From Mercurialis annua (lineage: Eukaryota; Streptophyta; Magnoliopsida; Malpighiales; Euphorbiaceae), in NCBI RefSeq assembly GCF_937616625.2, contig NC_065574.1, positions 9,054,501 to 9,118,500 of the forward strand: a DNA stretch of 64,000 nt. Direction: 5' to 3'. Position 1 is the first letter of the stretch. Each line of letters begins with the position of its first letter. A program made the position numbers and the translations under genes. The notes beneath the pieces were generated by a model. It ran no database searches. It was not told the origin of the DNA and saw only the letters and a list, made by a program, of their open reading frames with translations. This document shows positions 52,192 through 61,653 of the stretch, one piece after another.

Positions 52192-52200
52192 ATAAAATAA

Positions 52201-53090
52201 CTGTAGTAGCTAATATTAGACATGTTATGTGGCTAATCTCTCTTCCAATGTCAAATCTGTTGTACTGTTTGAACTTGTTATGGAATTTGTTGTGTTGAGA
52301 ACTACTTCCTTTGAAGTAAATATTAAGGGGAACCATCAACTTGTTCTTGGTTTGCAGGTTTGTACATTTTAGTCAAGTTAGAAATGGTCGAGGTTGAACA
52401 TGTACTTACTTTATATAGCACGGAAACAAAAACGCTCAAACGCATAAATAGAAACAGCGAAAGGACATGTTAAAGAAGAATAGATTATATAGAGTTTCGG
52501 AGTTAGAAACTGAAATGAAACGTCAGATTTAGGGTTTGAGAAGTTGCCGAGCAACACTGATTGCCATATCAAACATTGTGTACTCTGTGATCAACTGCTA
52601 CTCCAACAGAAAAGGGTAAGAGTGCCAATAGAGATGCTATGCTGTGAAAATTGAAATTGCTGGTAAATTCTCAGGGTTGGAGGGTTTTTGCAGAAGATTT
52701 GGGAAGTTGGTGATGTTTGTGCGTTTGAACTGATAAAAGGCGCTGACGTTACATTTTTAGTTTCTATTTTCAAGAATTGTGCAAATTGTTCACAATTTAT
52801 TTTCAGGAACGAGCCGAAAAGCAAGCATACCAACCAAATCGACTAATTCGATTTGAAATATGTACAATTTATTGCACTGAAAAGTACAATTAAAATAAAG
52901 AAATCAAACTCTTTATTATAATACAACAAGCTGTTATTGGCATCTCTCACACTAAACAATATCACAAACACATGAATATAGAAAGAATGGAAAAAATCTG
53001 ACACAATATACAGTACAGAAGAGTTATGCACTCATGACTCTATCAAAGAATAGGGAAAATGAAAAAACATTGTAGATAGTATACACTCTT
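52201..53090. other. Intergenic region between convergent genes
   Basis: Spacer between ECB2 (+) and the HNH-like gene (-). The part above about 52900 is presumably the 3' untranslated region of the minus-strand gene. No further gene seen. Confidence 0.35.
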
Positions 53091-53094
53091 CATT

Positions 53095-56000
53095 TCATAT
53101 TTTCACTGCTTTCTTAATAGTCTTGATGGATGACTTGATGAAGCTGTTTCCTGCAGCATGATGATGAAGATGATCCTCGTAGCAGTCATCATCGTCGCCA
53201 GTAACCATCGGCCTTTTTATCATGCATTCTACCCCTTTCCTCATTCCCATTAGCAACGGAGAAGATGGAATTCGCCGCAAGGTTCTTGCACTTTCACACC
53301 TTGCAAGCATCCTTTCTTTTCCAGGCTCTACCCTATCTTTCACTTCAAAACTATGTCTACCATCACTAGCTGGTTCAACATTTTGCACTGTTTGTGCCTG
53401 TTTTTTCACAGGAACATGCATCGAAGCCTCCTTGTTGTCGAATCCTGAACTAGCTGGTTCAACATTTTGCACTGTTTGTGCCTGTTTTTTCACAGGAACA
53501 TGCATCGAAGCCTCCTTGTTGTCGAATCCTGAACTCTTCTTAACGTGCTGCTGTGGGAATTTTTGATTCAGCTTTGTAATTATATCATCAGTCGTGTTCT
53601 TTTCGTAGTTTTCAGGTTTCATCTCATCTTGAGAGGAGGTGTCTAGCAGCATCTGCAGCCACCTCTCTACATTTCCTTTCCCGCGTTGCTTCCTGCTCTC
53701 TTCATCTTCTTCCGCTATTATTTCTCGCTCTCTAATAATAGGAAACTGAATTCGATCTCTCTTCCCTTCTCCGATTTCTAGTGCTTGAAGCTTTTGCTCA
53801 ATCTGTACTTCATTCTCCAAGGCAACAATTGCTTTATTATAACTCTCATCAGCAGCATCATCATCTTTGATCAAGCATTTTGCACGTTGTTCGAGTTCCT
53901 CTTCAGTTTCTTCAATGGCAGATAATGCAGCTTCAGATGCTTTCTGCTCCTCTTCAAGAAATAATCTCAGCTCCTTGTGCAGAGGTGTTTCTCTCGGCCT
54001 GGATCCTCCTCCTGTTAGAGGCAAATACAGAATAGATTTACGGTCTTTGTCTTCAAATAACGTATCATCATCATCCATTCTTGATCTCTTTCTTGCATGT
54101 TCCCATTCAGGCCTAATCTGTTTCTCAATCTCATCTCTTTGCTTGAATTTTTTGTGCAGATCTTTCTCCGCGTTATCACAAATCGCCTTCTGCGCTTCAA
54201 GCCTTGCCATAAGTGCACTACTTGCAGCCTGGTTCAGTCTTACTTGTTCCTTATAAACAACACTCCTGCAGACAAAAGGTAAATTCAAAGATTAAACTTA
54301 TTACTGAGTGATAAAATAAAATAAAATCAGAGAAAACAATCAGAATCAAGGACTTACTGATGCATTGCATCTCTAATCATCTTCTCTAGCATAGTTCTGT
54401 ATGAAGATTGAGCCTCTGCTAACCGCCTGCACTTTTCGGCCCTTCTCCTACGCTTAATCAGTGCTAACTCCAAGTCCTGAATTACAAGCTTTTCGTCGTC
54501 ATTTTTTCTCCTCATTTCATTAACTTCTTCATCCAATTTCTGTATTTCACTTTGCATTTTTTGAGACTCCTCTCTTTGCTTCAAAGAATCTCTAGCAATG
54601 ACTATGGCTTGATGTGGATTTCTAGCAAAATCTGGATTCTCATTTTCTTTTGAGTCCCTGCTACCCCTTACTTTTCTTGCAGCTGAAGTTGCGAAAACCA
54701 GAAACAGAAAACATTAAACGACTCGAACAAGCTAAAAGAGAAAGAAAATTGTAAACTGTTTGATATTGTTTTCTTATGCTTACCAATTGCAGGAGACTGT
54801 GACCTTGTTTGCCTATTGTAATCCAACGATTTCAAAGTATCGTACAGCTCTCTTCGAGATACAACAATGGCGGCCGGAGCAAGGCCGAGTTTCTCTCTAG
54901 ATTCCATAAAATGTTGTGGAAAAGAATGTGAATCCACAGTCTGTGAGTCATTTAGTTCTTCATTTTCAGCTTCTAAGAACAAAAATGAAAATGCCCTATG
55001 CCTGCCATAATTATGAAACTTAACCAGTTATTATTACTACACATATCTCAATTAAATTGCTTGCAAAAAATGCTGAAGAGAGACATTACCTGAAGTCTGA
55101 ATTTGAAGAAGCAAACATGGATATAAACTGGTTAACAGAAATTCCCAACTGAAGATCCCACCATGGAATTAGAAATTCTAGCTTGTTATGCTTTCTTTTA
55201 CACACTTGCCATTGAAGTATCCTCAGATTACATGGAACTGTTAATCCTCCCCCTACATATTTAATAACCAAAACACATTTTAGATAATATAAACAAGAAT
55301 ACTAAGAGAGAAAAAAATGGAGAATTGAGCAATTTTGTTATACTTTGACAAGGAAACCAATGATCAATATCCCAAGCAAGAGGAGAAGCCTTATCAGCAT
55401 GCAAATATAGTACATTTCCATACGGATCAACTCGAATTACGGCAGGATCGAAACCCGCATTCCTGAAAAACAAAATGAAAACATCAGAATCACTTGATAT
55501 ACAAAATTTTCTTGTTTTGGGATTGTTGAATTACCCTAGATGATTGAGTTGCTTCCATAAGAGACTGACAAAGATCTTTGGCTTGGCTGTTGGCTTTGCT
55601 TTTGGATCAATAATTGGGAACATTTGTTCTAGCTGCTTTGCTCTAGCAACCTTCAGAGAAAATTTGCAATAAAAACCAACATCAATCAATCAACTCATAA
55701 AATTTCAAAAATTGTTGCTCACAACAAGAATTCACAGTAAATTTATACAACTTCATGCAAGATCCGTAATCAACTTTCATTTCAAGAAACAAAATTAACC
55801 ATTGTTCTTAATAGAGATCTATCAACTTAAATTTCACTCTATAATCATATTTAAATCTAATAAACACAAAACCCGAATCCCATATTCCGTACATTCTAGG
55901 TAGCACGCACATAGAAAACGAGACATTTGGACATAGAAACAGCGAAACGGTGTTATTTTAAAATTTCGTAAGTAAAAACACTTCATGTGTCCAAAACGGG

Positions 56001-56236
56001 ACAAATTGAAGTGTCCGTGCTACCTAGCGTACTTTTCTTAGAAACCAAACAGAATTTTCAAAAGGGTATCTGGTTTTTACCTCATCTTGCTGAATTGCAA
56101 ATGGAAGGAAATTAAAAGGAGGGCCATGGGTATAAATGCCAGCAGCTCCACGATCTCTACATAGTTTTGCATATGCTTTTGGGTACCCAACTCCTTCATC
56201 AACGGCCATATTTTCTTCGTTGAATTCAAAATCCAT
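53095..56236 (-). CDS. HNH-nuclease-like domain and coiled-coil protein (unnamed plant family)
   Basis: Seven exons on the minus strand: 56081-56236, 55535-55650, 55344-55462, 55090-55252, 54784-55001, 54358-54682 and 53095-54265. They total 2,268 nt, 755 aa, with every splice phase consistent. N-terminus: GVGYPKAYAKLCRDRG, PFAIQQDEVARAKQLEQMFP, VSLLWKQLNHLGNAGFDPAV. Residues 120-154 read like an HNH site: DIDHWFP (His125), RGGLTVP, CNLRILQW (Asn139), then CKRKHNK (His152). Next comes ISVNQFISMFASSNSDFRHR. From about residue 250 there are long charged coiled coils (QKMQSEIQKLDEEVNEMRRK; KRRRRAEKCRRLAEAQSSYR). The C-terminal third is disordered, with an exact 28-residue tandem duplication (about 611-666) and a basic end SSIKTIKKAVKI. 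I have no named function for this family. A nuclear or DNA-linked role is suggested only by the HNH-like motif. The start is the only in-frame ATG ahead of exon 1. Confidence 0.85.
53365..53532 (-). repeat. 84-bp exact in-frame tandem duplication
   Basis: Two head-to-tail copies of an 84-bp unit (53365-53448 and 53449-53532) within the last exon of the HNH-like gene encode a 28-residue unit (SSGFDNKEASMHVPVKKQ...) twice. The copies appear identical, so the event is recent or kept homogeneous; being 28 codons, it preserves the frame. Confidence 0.95.
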
Positions 56237-56780
56237 TTGATTTTAGTATTACTGATGTCTCTTGAGAGAGAGCTAGAGATGTTTTGAAACAGAGTATTTT
56301 GAGTGATTTTGTTGAGGTGAAGAGGGGAGCTATAACGGTCGAATTATTTTGTTTAAATTTAATAGTGAAAGATTAAAAGGGTTGTGGTTTGGTTGGGTTT
56401 TTAAAATTTAGAACAGCCAGGTAAGCAGAATAAAACGGTTCATGTAACGGCTAGATTATCACTATATAGGTAGGTTGGGCCCAATGGATTTGTGTAATAA
56501 AAGCTGGCCATGGGACTCATGATAGTCAATAATCGTTTAATTATTTATTTGTTGTGACGTGAGTTTGAACTCAATAATCAAATATAAGTTTATGTAATAT
56601 TAAAAAATGCGAGACAAAACTGAAGAAATCTTGAGTAAATTTATATAGAACATAAATATTTATGTTTTTGTGCATAAATGAGCCTCAAAAGCTGTAAAAC
56701 TCTTTTGAATTTTATTACTATTCTTGTAGTCTTTATTCATTTATTTGATTAACTGTTTTCGTCAACGATTAGCAATCTTT
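56237..56780 (-). other. Upstream region of the HNH-like gene, no gene seen
   Basis: Short leader and promoter region of the minus-strand gene; no other gene or clear element is visible. Confidence 0.35.
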
Positions 56781-56849
56781 TAAGTACTTTTTTGAGAGTG
56801 AAATCCGACTGAAAATTTAATTTGAAATAAACCATAAGTTGAGAGAACT

Positions 56850-57512
56850 CAAATGAAGTTTTAACTCAAATGGATTACACTAATGAAGCTCATCGATACG
56901 CTATCCTTTCGAAACCTGGGTTGGGTAACAAAAAGGAGCATTTGATTGGCTGGGATCCTCCTCCTTCTCATGTAATGAAGCTTAACACTGATGGAGCGGT
57001 CCGTTTCTCAGATAACAAGGCTGCCTCTGGAGGCATAGCTCGGGACGACTCAGGAAATTGGATTTTTGGTTTCAGTAGGTTTATTGGCCACTGCTCAGTC
57101 CTCCAAGCAGAATTATGGGGTGCTCTTGACGGGTTGGAAGTCGCTTGGAGTAAAGGCTTCAGGAACGTCATCCTCGAGATGGACAGCAAACTTGCCGTAG
57201 ACGCTCTTTCCACGAACAGCTTCCCTACTAATGCTAATTCTAGCATGTTGAACTCTATCAAAAGTCTCTTGGCTCAAGACTGGGAAGTCAGTATTGTTCA
57301 TATCCATCGCGAAGGCAATCGTTGCGCCGATCGTATGGCTAACCATGGTTTTCGTCATGATGTGGGACGGGTTATTCATGAAACCATTCCTTCTGGAATT
57401 GCTGATTACGTTTTAAATGATATTGCGGGCATTTCCTTGCCCCGTATGTGTAGATTGCTTTAGCTCTCCTTTGGCCTTGGCCTCTCCCTTGTTTACAAAA
57501 AAAAAAAAAAAA
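56850..57512 (+). mobile_element. 5'-truncated LINE end with intact RNase H domain and poly(A) tail
   Basis: A 197-codon frame (56870-57463) encodes an RVT_3-type RNase H of plant L1 ORF2: KLNTDGAVRFSDN, GGIARDDSGNW, LQAELWGALDGLEVA, VILEMDSKLAVDAL and NRCADRMANHGF. It keeps the four acidic catalytic residues (Asp of NTDGA, Glu of QAELW, Asp of EMDSK, Asp of CADRM). A short 3' region and about 16 A residues (57497-57512) follow, the hallmark of LINE insertion. The reverse transcriptase is absent (5' truncation). The unbroken frame shows a recent insertion, or, less likely, retention of the domain. The left border and target-site duplication could not be fixed. The first ATG is probably inside the former ORF2. 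Confidence 0.8.
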
Positions 57513-57514
57513 AT

Positions 57515-58190
57515 TATAAATATGTGGTTTTAAAAAAAATTAGTTAGTAGGTGGAAAGTTTTGTACTCCATGATCTATTAATTTCTTTTGATGTAACTCC
57601 ATCTATTAATCACTATAAATTTGAGGTCAATTTTTTAAACCCCAATTTCTAATCTTTGTATCTTATAAATAGCTTTCCTTAATTTTAATTTTAAATTCAA
57701 TTCACCCTCCTTTTGATTACACTAAAATTTTAGAATTTTTTATCCAAATAACCAAGATTCCATCTTCATTTACAATTATAGGTTATAATTTCAATTTTTT
57801 TAAACTACTGTAGCAGAAGAAAAAAATTACAATTATACGATAATATAAATACATCTCACAACGTTCAAAACTATCATAATTTATTTAATTTTCTCTCTAT
57901 TCATCTTTCTCTTCTCTTGCTTGGGATATTGATCATTGGTTCCCTTGTCAAAGTATAACAAATTTTTTTAATGGACGTTAGAAATAGCTTAATTAGAATT
58001 GATCTGATTGAAATTTTTGTTTTATAAAAAATTAAATTTTTTAAATAGCCAGATACGAAATTTTATGAGGCAGATGCTGAAAATATCAGTGTCACATACA
58101 ACGTCCCCTTAAGACCCAAAGAGACAAATTCATCACCATCTTCCCCATAACTAATTTCATCTCATCTCATCACAAATTCACAACCCAATC
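57515..58190. other. Spacer and leader of the molybdate transporter gene
   Basis: AT-rich sequence with no gene. The last 120 nt before the ATG are C/A-rich (caccatcttccccataac, caatcatgg) and probably the leader. Confidence 0.35.
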
Positions 58191-59570
58191 ATGGAACCTT
58201 CCTCCTCCACCACCACCACCCCTCTCCTCCACGAAAACCGGTGGTGGCACCCTAACCTCCGCCTCAAAACCACCCTCTGCTCCGAACTGTCCGGAGCAGT
58301 GGGCGATTTAGGCACCTTCATCCCCATTGTTTTAACCCTCACTTTAGTCTCCCACTTAGACCTATCCACCACTCTCATCTTCACCGCCCTTTACAACATT
58401 TCCACCGGCCTCCTCTTCGGAATCCCCATGCCTGTCCAGCCCATGAAGTCCATCGCGGCTGTGGCAGTCTCCGAACTTCCTCATCTCACCACTGCCCAAA
58501 TAGCCACGGCTGGCGCCACCACTGCTGCCACTCTTTTAATCCTCGGCGCGACTGGTCTCATGTCTTTCTTCTACAAATTCATACCGCTCCCCGTCGTTCG
58601 CGGCGTCCAGCTTTCTCAAGGCCTTTCTTTCGCGTTCTCCGCGATCAAATACATCCGGAATAATCAAGATTTCATCACTTCGAAAGCCACTTCACCTCGC
58701 TCTTGGCTGGGTCTGGACGGACTAATTCTAGCTAGTTCGGCTCTCTTGTTTCTCATACTCACCACTGGATCCGGGTCCGACGATCATAGCAGTCAAACGC
58801 AGCCGCGATCGTCTTCACAGAGACGAATCAACAAAAGATTGCGGGTTTTATCAGCTATACCCGCTGCTCTTTTAGTGTTCTTATTCGGGTTGGTCATATG
58901 TTTCATTCGCGATCCTTCTGTTATCCACGATCTCAAATTTGGTCCGTCAAAACTACAAATTTTAAAGATAACATGGGAGGATTGGAAAATTGGGTTCTTG
59001 AGAGGAGCAATCCCACAAATTCCACTCTCTGTGTTGAATTCTGTTATAGCAGTGTGCAAATTATCAACTGATTTGTTCCCCGAAAGAGAAATATCAGCCA
59101 CGAAAGTTTCGATTAGTGTTGGACTGATGAATTTGGTTGGATGTTGGTTCGGTGCTATGCCCGTTTGCCATGGCGCAGGCGGGCTAGCCGGACAATATAG
59201 ATTCGGCGCAAGAACCGGAGCATCGGTTGTTTTTCTCGGAATAGGGAAATTGGTGATCGGATTGGTTTTCGGGAATTCATTTGTAAGGATTTTGAATCAA
59301 TTTCCGATCGGGATTCTCGGGGTTTTGTTGTTGTTTGCGGGGATTGAATTGGCTATGGCATCTAAAGATATGAACACAAAAGAGGAGTCGTTTGTAATGT
59401 TGATATGTGCTGCAGTTTCTATGACTGGGTCTAGTGCTGCATTGGGTTTTGGGTGTGGGATTTTGCTTTATTTGTTGCTGAAATTGAGAAGTATGGAGTT
59501 TGATTGTTTTGAGGTTTTGAAATTTGGGTCTAAATCTAAGGGTGATGAACAAACTAATCTGCTCCCTTAA
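58191..59570 (+). CDS. MOT1.2: Molybdate transporter, MOT1 family
   Basis: A single exon of 459 codons; family members are about 450-465 aa and often intronless. MOT1 proteins are high-affinity molybdate carriers related to SulP sulfate transporters but without a STAS domain, and none is present here. The two family signatures are visible: PMPVQPMKSIAAVAVSE (about 79-95) and GAMPVCHGAGGLAGQYRFGA (about 320-339). About ten hydrophobic segments, an N-terminal STTTTPLLHE and a C-terminal NLLP follow the usual layout; TPLL and NLLP-type dileucine ends suit a vacuolar location. The hydrophilic loop near residues 195-220 is Ser/Arg-rich. Arabidopsis has two copies; sequence feel (ELSGAVGDLGTFIP, LTTAQIATAGATTAATLLIL) and the neighbouring NTT gene favour MOT1.2/MOT2 (At1g80310), the vacuolar exporter. 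Confidence 0.92.
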   Translation: MEPSSSTTTTPLLHENRWWHPNLRLKTTLCSELSGAVGDLGTFIPIVLTLTLVSHLDLSTTLIFTALYNISTGLLFGIPMPVQPMKSIAAVAVSELPHLTTAQIATAGATTAATLLILGATGLMSFFYKFIPLPVVRGVQLSQGLSFAFSAIKYIRNNQDFITSKATSPRSWLGLDGLILASSALLFLILTTGSGSDDHSSQTQPRSSSQRRINKRLRVLSAIPAALLVFLFGLVICFIRDPSVIHDLKFGPSKLQILKITWEDWKIGFLRGAIPQIPLSVLNSVIAVCKLSTDLFPEREISATKVSISVGLMNLVGCWFGAMPVCHGAGGLAGQYRFGARTGASVVFLGIGKLVIGLVFGNSFVRILNQFPIGILGVLLLFAGIELAMASKDMNTKEESFVMLICAAVSMTGSSAALGFGCGILLYLLLKLRSMEFDCFEVLKFGSKSKGDEQTNLLP

Positions 59571-61250
59571 AGTTTGGAAATCAAACACTGAGGAGAATGC
59601 AGCTCTCTCTTATGTTAATATTGTCACTATAGTTAATTTTGGTTTCTGTAGTTAGTTTAGGCTTTAGCTAATAATGTAGTACCAAGATTTCTATGGAATA
59701 AATCTTTGGCTAGGGATATTAGCAATTCATAATTGAATTTGTGCACTCCACTATTTTTTTTTCAATTGACTATGTTGTACTCTCAGTGTCTTTCTTACTA
59801 CTAACAAATATTATTGAGCATTTAGTTCAAGATTATAAATAAAAATGGGAATGAGAACAAATTGAAAAAAGAAAATATTGTTTTTGATATGTTCTTTGAT
59901 TTAATAAATTAGTATAGAACCAGGTTCATTTCGATTTGATATTATAAAAATCAATTGTTCAGTTTTGAACATAATTCTTTTAAAGTTAGATTCTAATATT
60001 AAACAAACCAAAATAACCAAAGATTATATTTATGAAAATTTAATAATAAATAGGTGTTTCAAGAAATTATTTGCTTTTCATATATAAATAAAACATAAAT
60101 AATATCTTTATATAATATTGAATACATAATTTTAAATATTTAATTAATAAATAATTAATAAAATCTATTTTTTTATTTGTATTTTACAGCTTTGACACGG
60201 AGGTTCTATATTTGTGCATTAATTACAGGAACGTGTCACTTAATAATATAATTGGTATAATTGGTAAATTTCATATATCCACTTTATTTTTATACTTTCT
60301 CTTTTTATCAATTTATATTTTTACTGCACTTTATATATTTGGGTTGTGAAGAAATCTTGCTGTCATTTTTTATTTTTCGTTTCCAATTCTGGTACTCTTC
60401 CTCTAACTATCCTTTCTCACTATTGGTTGGGGATAAATTTACTAAAAAATTTAATAGCATATTTTTTTTTTCATTTTTATCAATTTACTTCTCGGAAAGT
60501 CGAAGGGTTGACTTCCCTTTAATTAGGAAAATGACTTCCATAACAAAATTTAGGTAAGTTCTACTTCCCTAATTAAATTAATTAAAATACGATTATAACT
60601 CTAATATTTAATTAGTCAATTTAGTTATTGCGGGTAATATTATCTTTACATTTTAATTAATTAAAAATAGAATGCAACTTCCCGGAAAGTTACTAATTGA
60701 ACCAAATAATAAAAATATTGATTTCCTCCACACTAATTTTCTTAGTAGTTAATTTCCCGGAAAATATACTTCCCGGAACTATACTCTTTTGAACTAAGTG
60801 AGGCCGAATTCATCCACATCTTTCCGTCTTTAATCTCACTATCGAAAAAGATATGCTAAAGTCATTAGACAAGATAGGCTAAAAATATATATTAGACCCT
60901 CATGTTTGGTTCGGTTCTGAATTTGAACTTTAATAAAAAAAAATTTGATGGAGGTATTTAACGTTAAATAAAAAATTGACATCGAACTTTTCGAACCTAA
61001 AATGCCATATATCTGTTCGTGACTGACCAATATGAACCATCAAATTTAACATGTCAATGTTGAGTTGGCCTATTTTTTATTAAAGTAAATAAAAAAAAGA
61101 AGCTAAAAACGTCAGATATTTTCTTTATTTTTTTATTAAAGTAAAAATTATAATTACTTTTAAAAATATAATATTTTTATCAACTTCTCATAATTAAATG
61201 GAAAATCTAATACTAACTTTTAAAAATACTAATCCGTTGACTGTAAAAGG
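59571..61250. other. Intergenic, no gene seen
   Basis: AT-rich spacer. A cluster of TTCCCGGAA-type words (cttcccggaaagt near 60679, tttcccggaaaat near 60762, cttcccggaac near 60771) and a related ctcggaaagtc at about 60493 stand out. No coding region and no readable transposon ends. Confidence 0.35.
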
Positions 61251-61269
61251 AAAACCGTTGACTCTCACA

Positions 61270-61650
61270 CTAATAACCAATTTCTTCAACTTCACTCTTC
61301 CTTTCTTTCTCTGTCTTGATCCATTTTCAGTCACCTAGATTCTACCTTACATATATTTCCGCAACAAGTTCCTAAATTTAGATCCAGTAAACCGGTACAG
61401 GTCAGTTTACTTCTATAATCAAAGATCTTGAATTTTATTATGGAAATCTTTGAGTGCTCTTTTTTTTTTAGTATACCATGTAGCTAGCTTATTGCATATT
61501 AAAAAGTTTTGAGAAAAAAAGTACCCAAAAGGTAAAATATTTATGAACTAATATGATTTTCGGCAACTGAATCTTTAAGTTTTAGAATTTTTAGCTGGTG
61601 GGTAGTTGGTATATTTTAAAATAAGTGTTGGTTTTATAGGATTGTGATCT
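61270..61650 (+). promoter_or_regulatory. 5' leader of the DUF2921 gene with leader intron
   Basis: A CT-rich exon (ttcactcttcctttctttct) appears to end at accggtacag|gtcagttt near 61401. An acceptor gttttatag at about 61640 precedes the start codon at 61654. This fits a leader intron of roughly 240 bp. Based on splice-like borders only. Confidence 0.35.
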
Positions 61651-61653
61651 AAG

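Noticed and set aside
53222..54256. Plus-strand open frames opposite the HNH-like gene
   Set aside because: They mirror the true minus-strand exons; their Ser/Cys-rich composition is the antisense of coiled-coil sequence.
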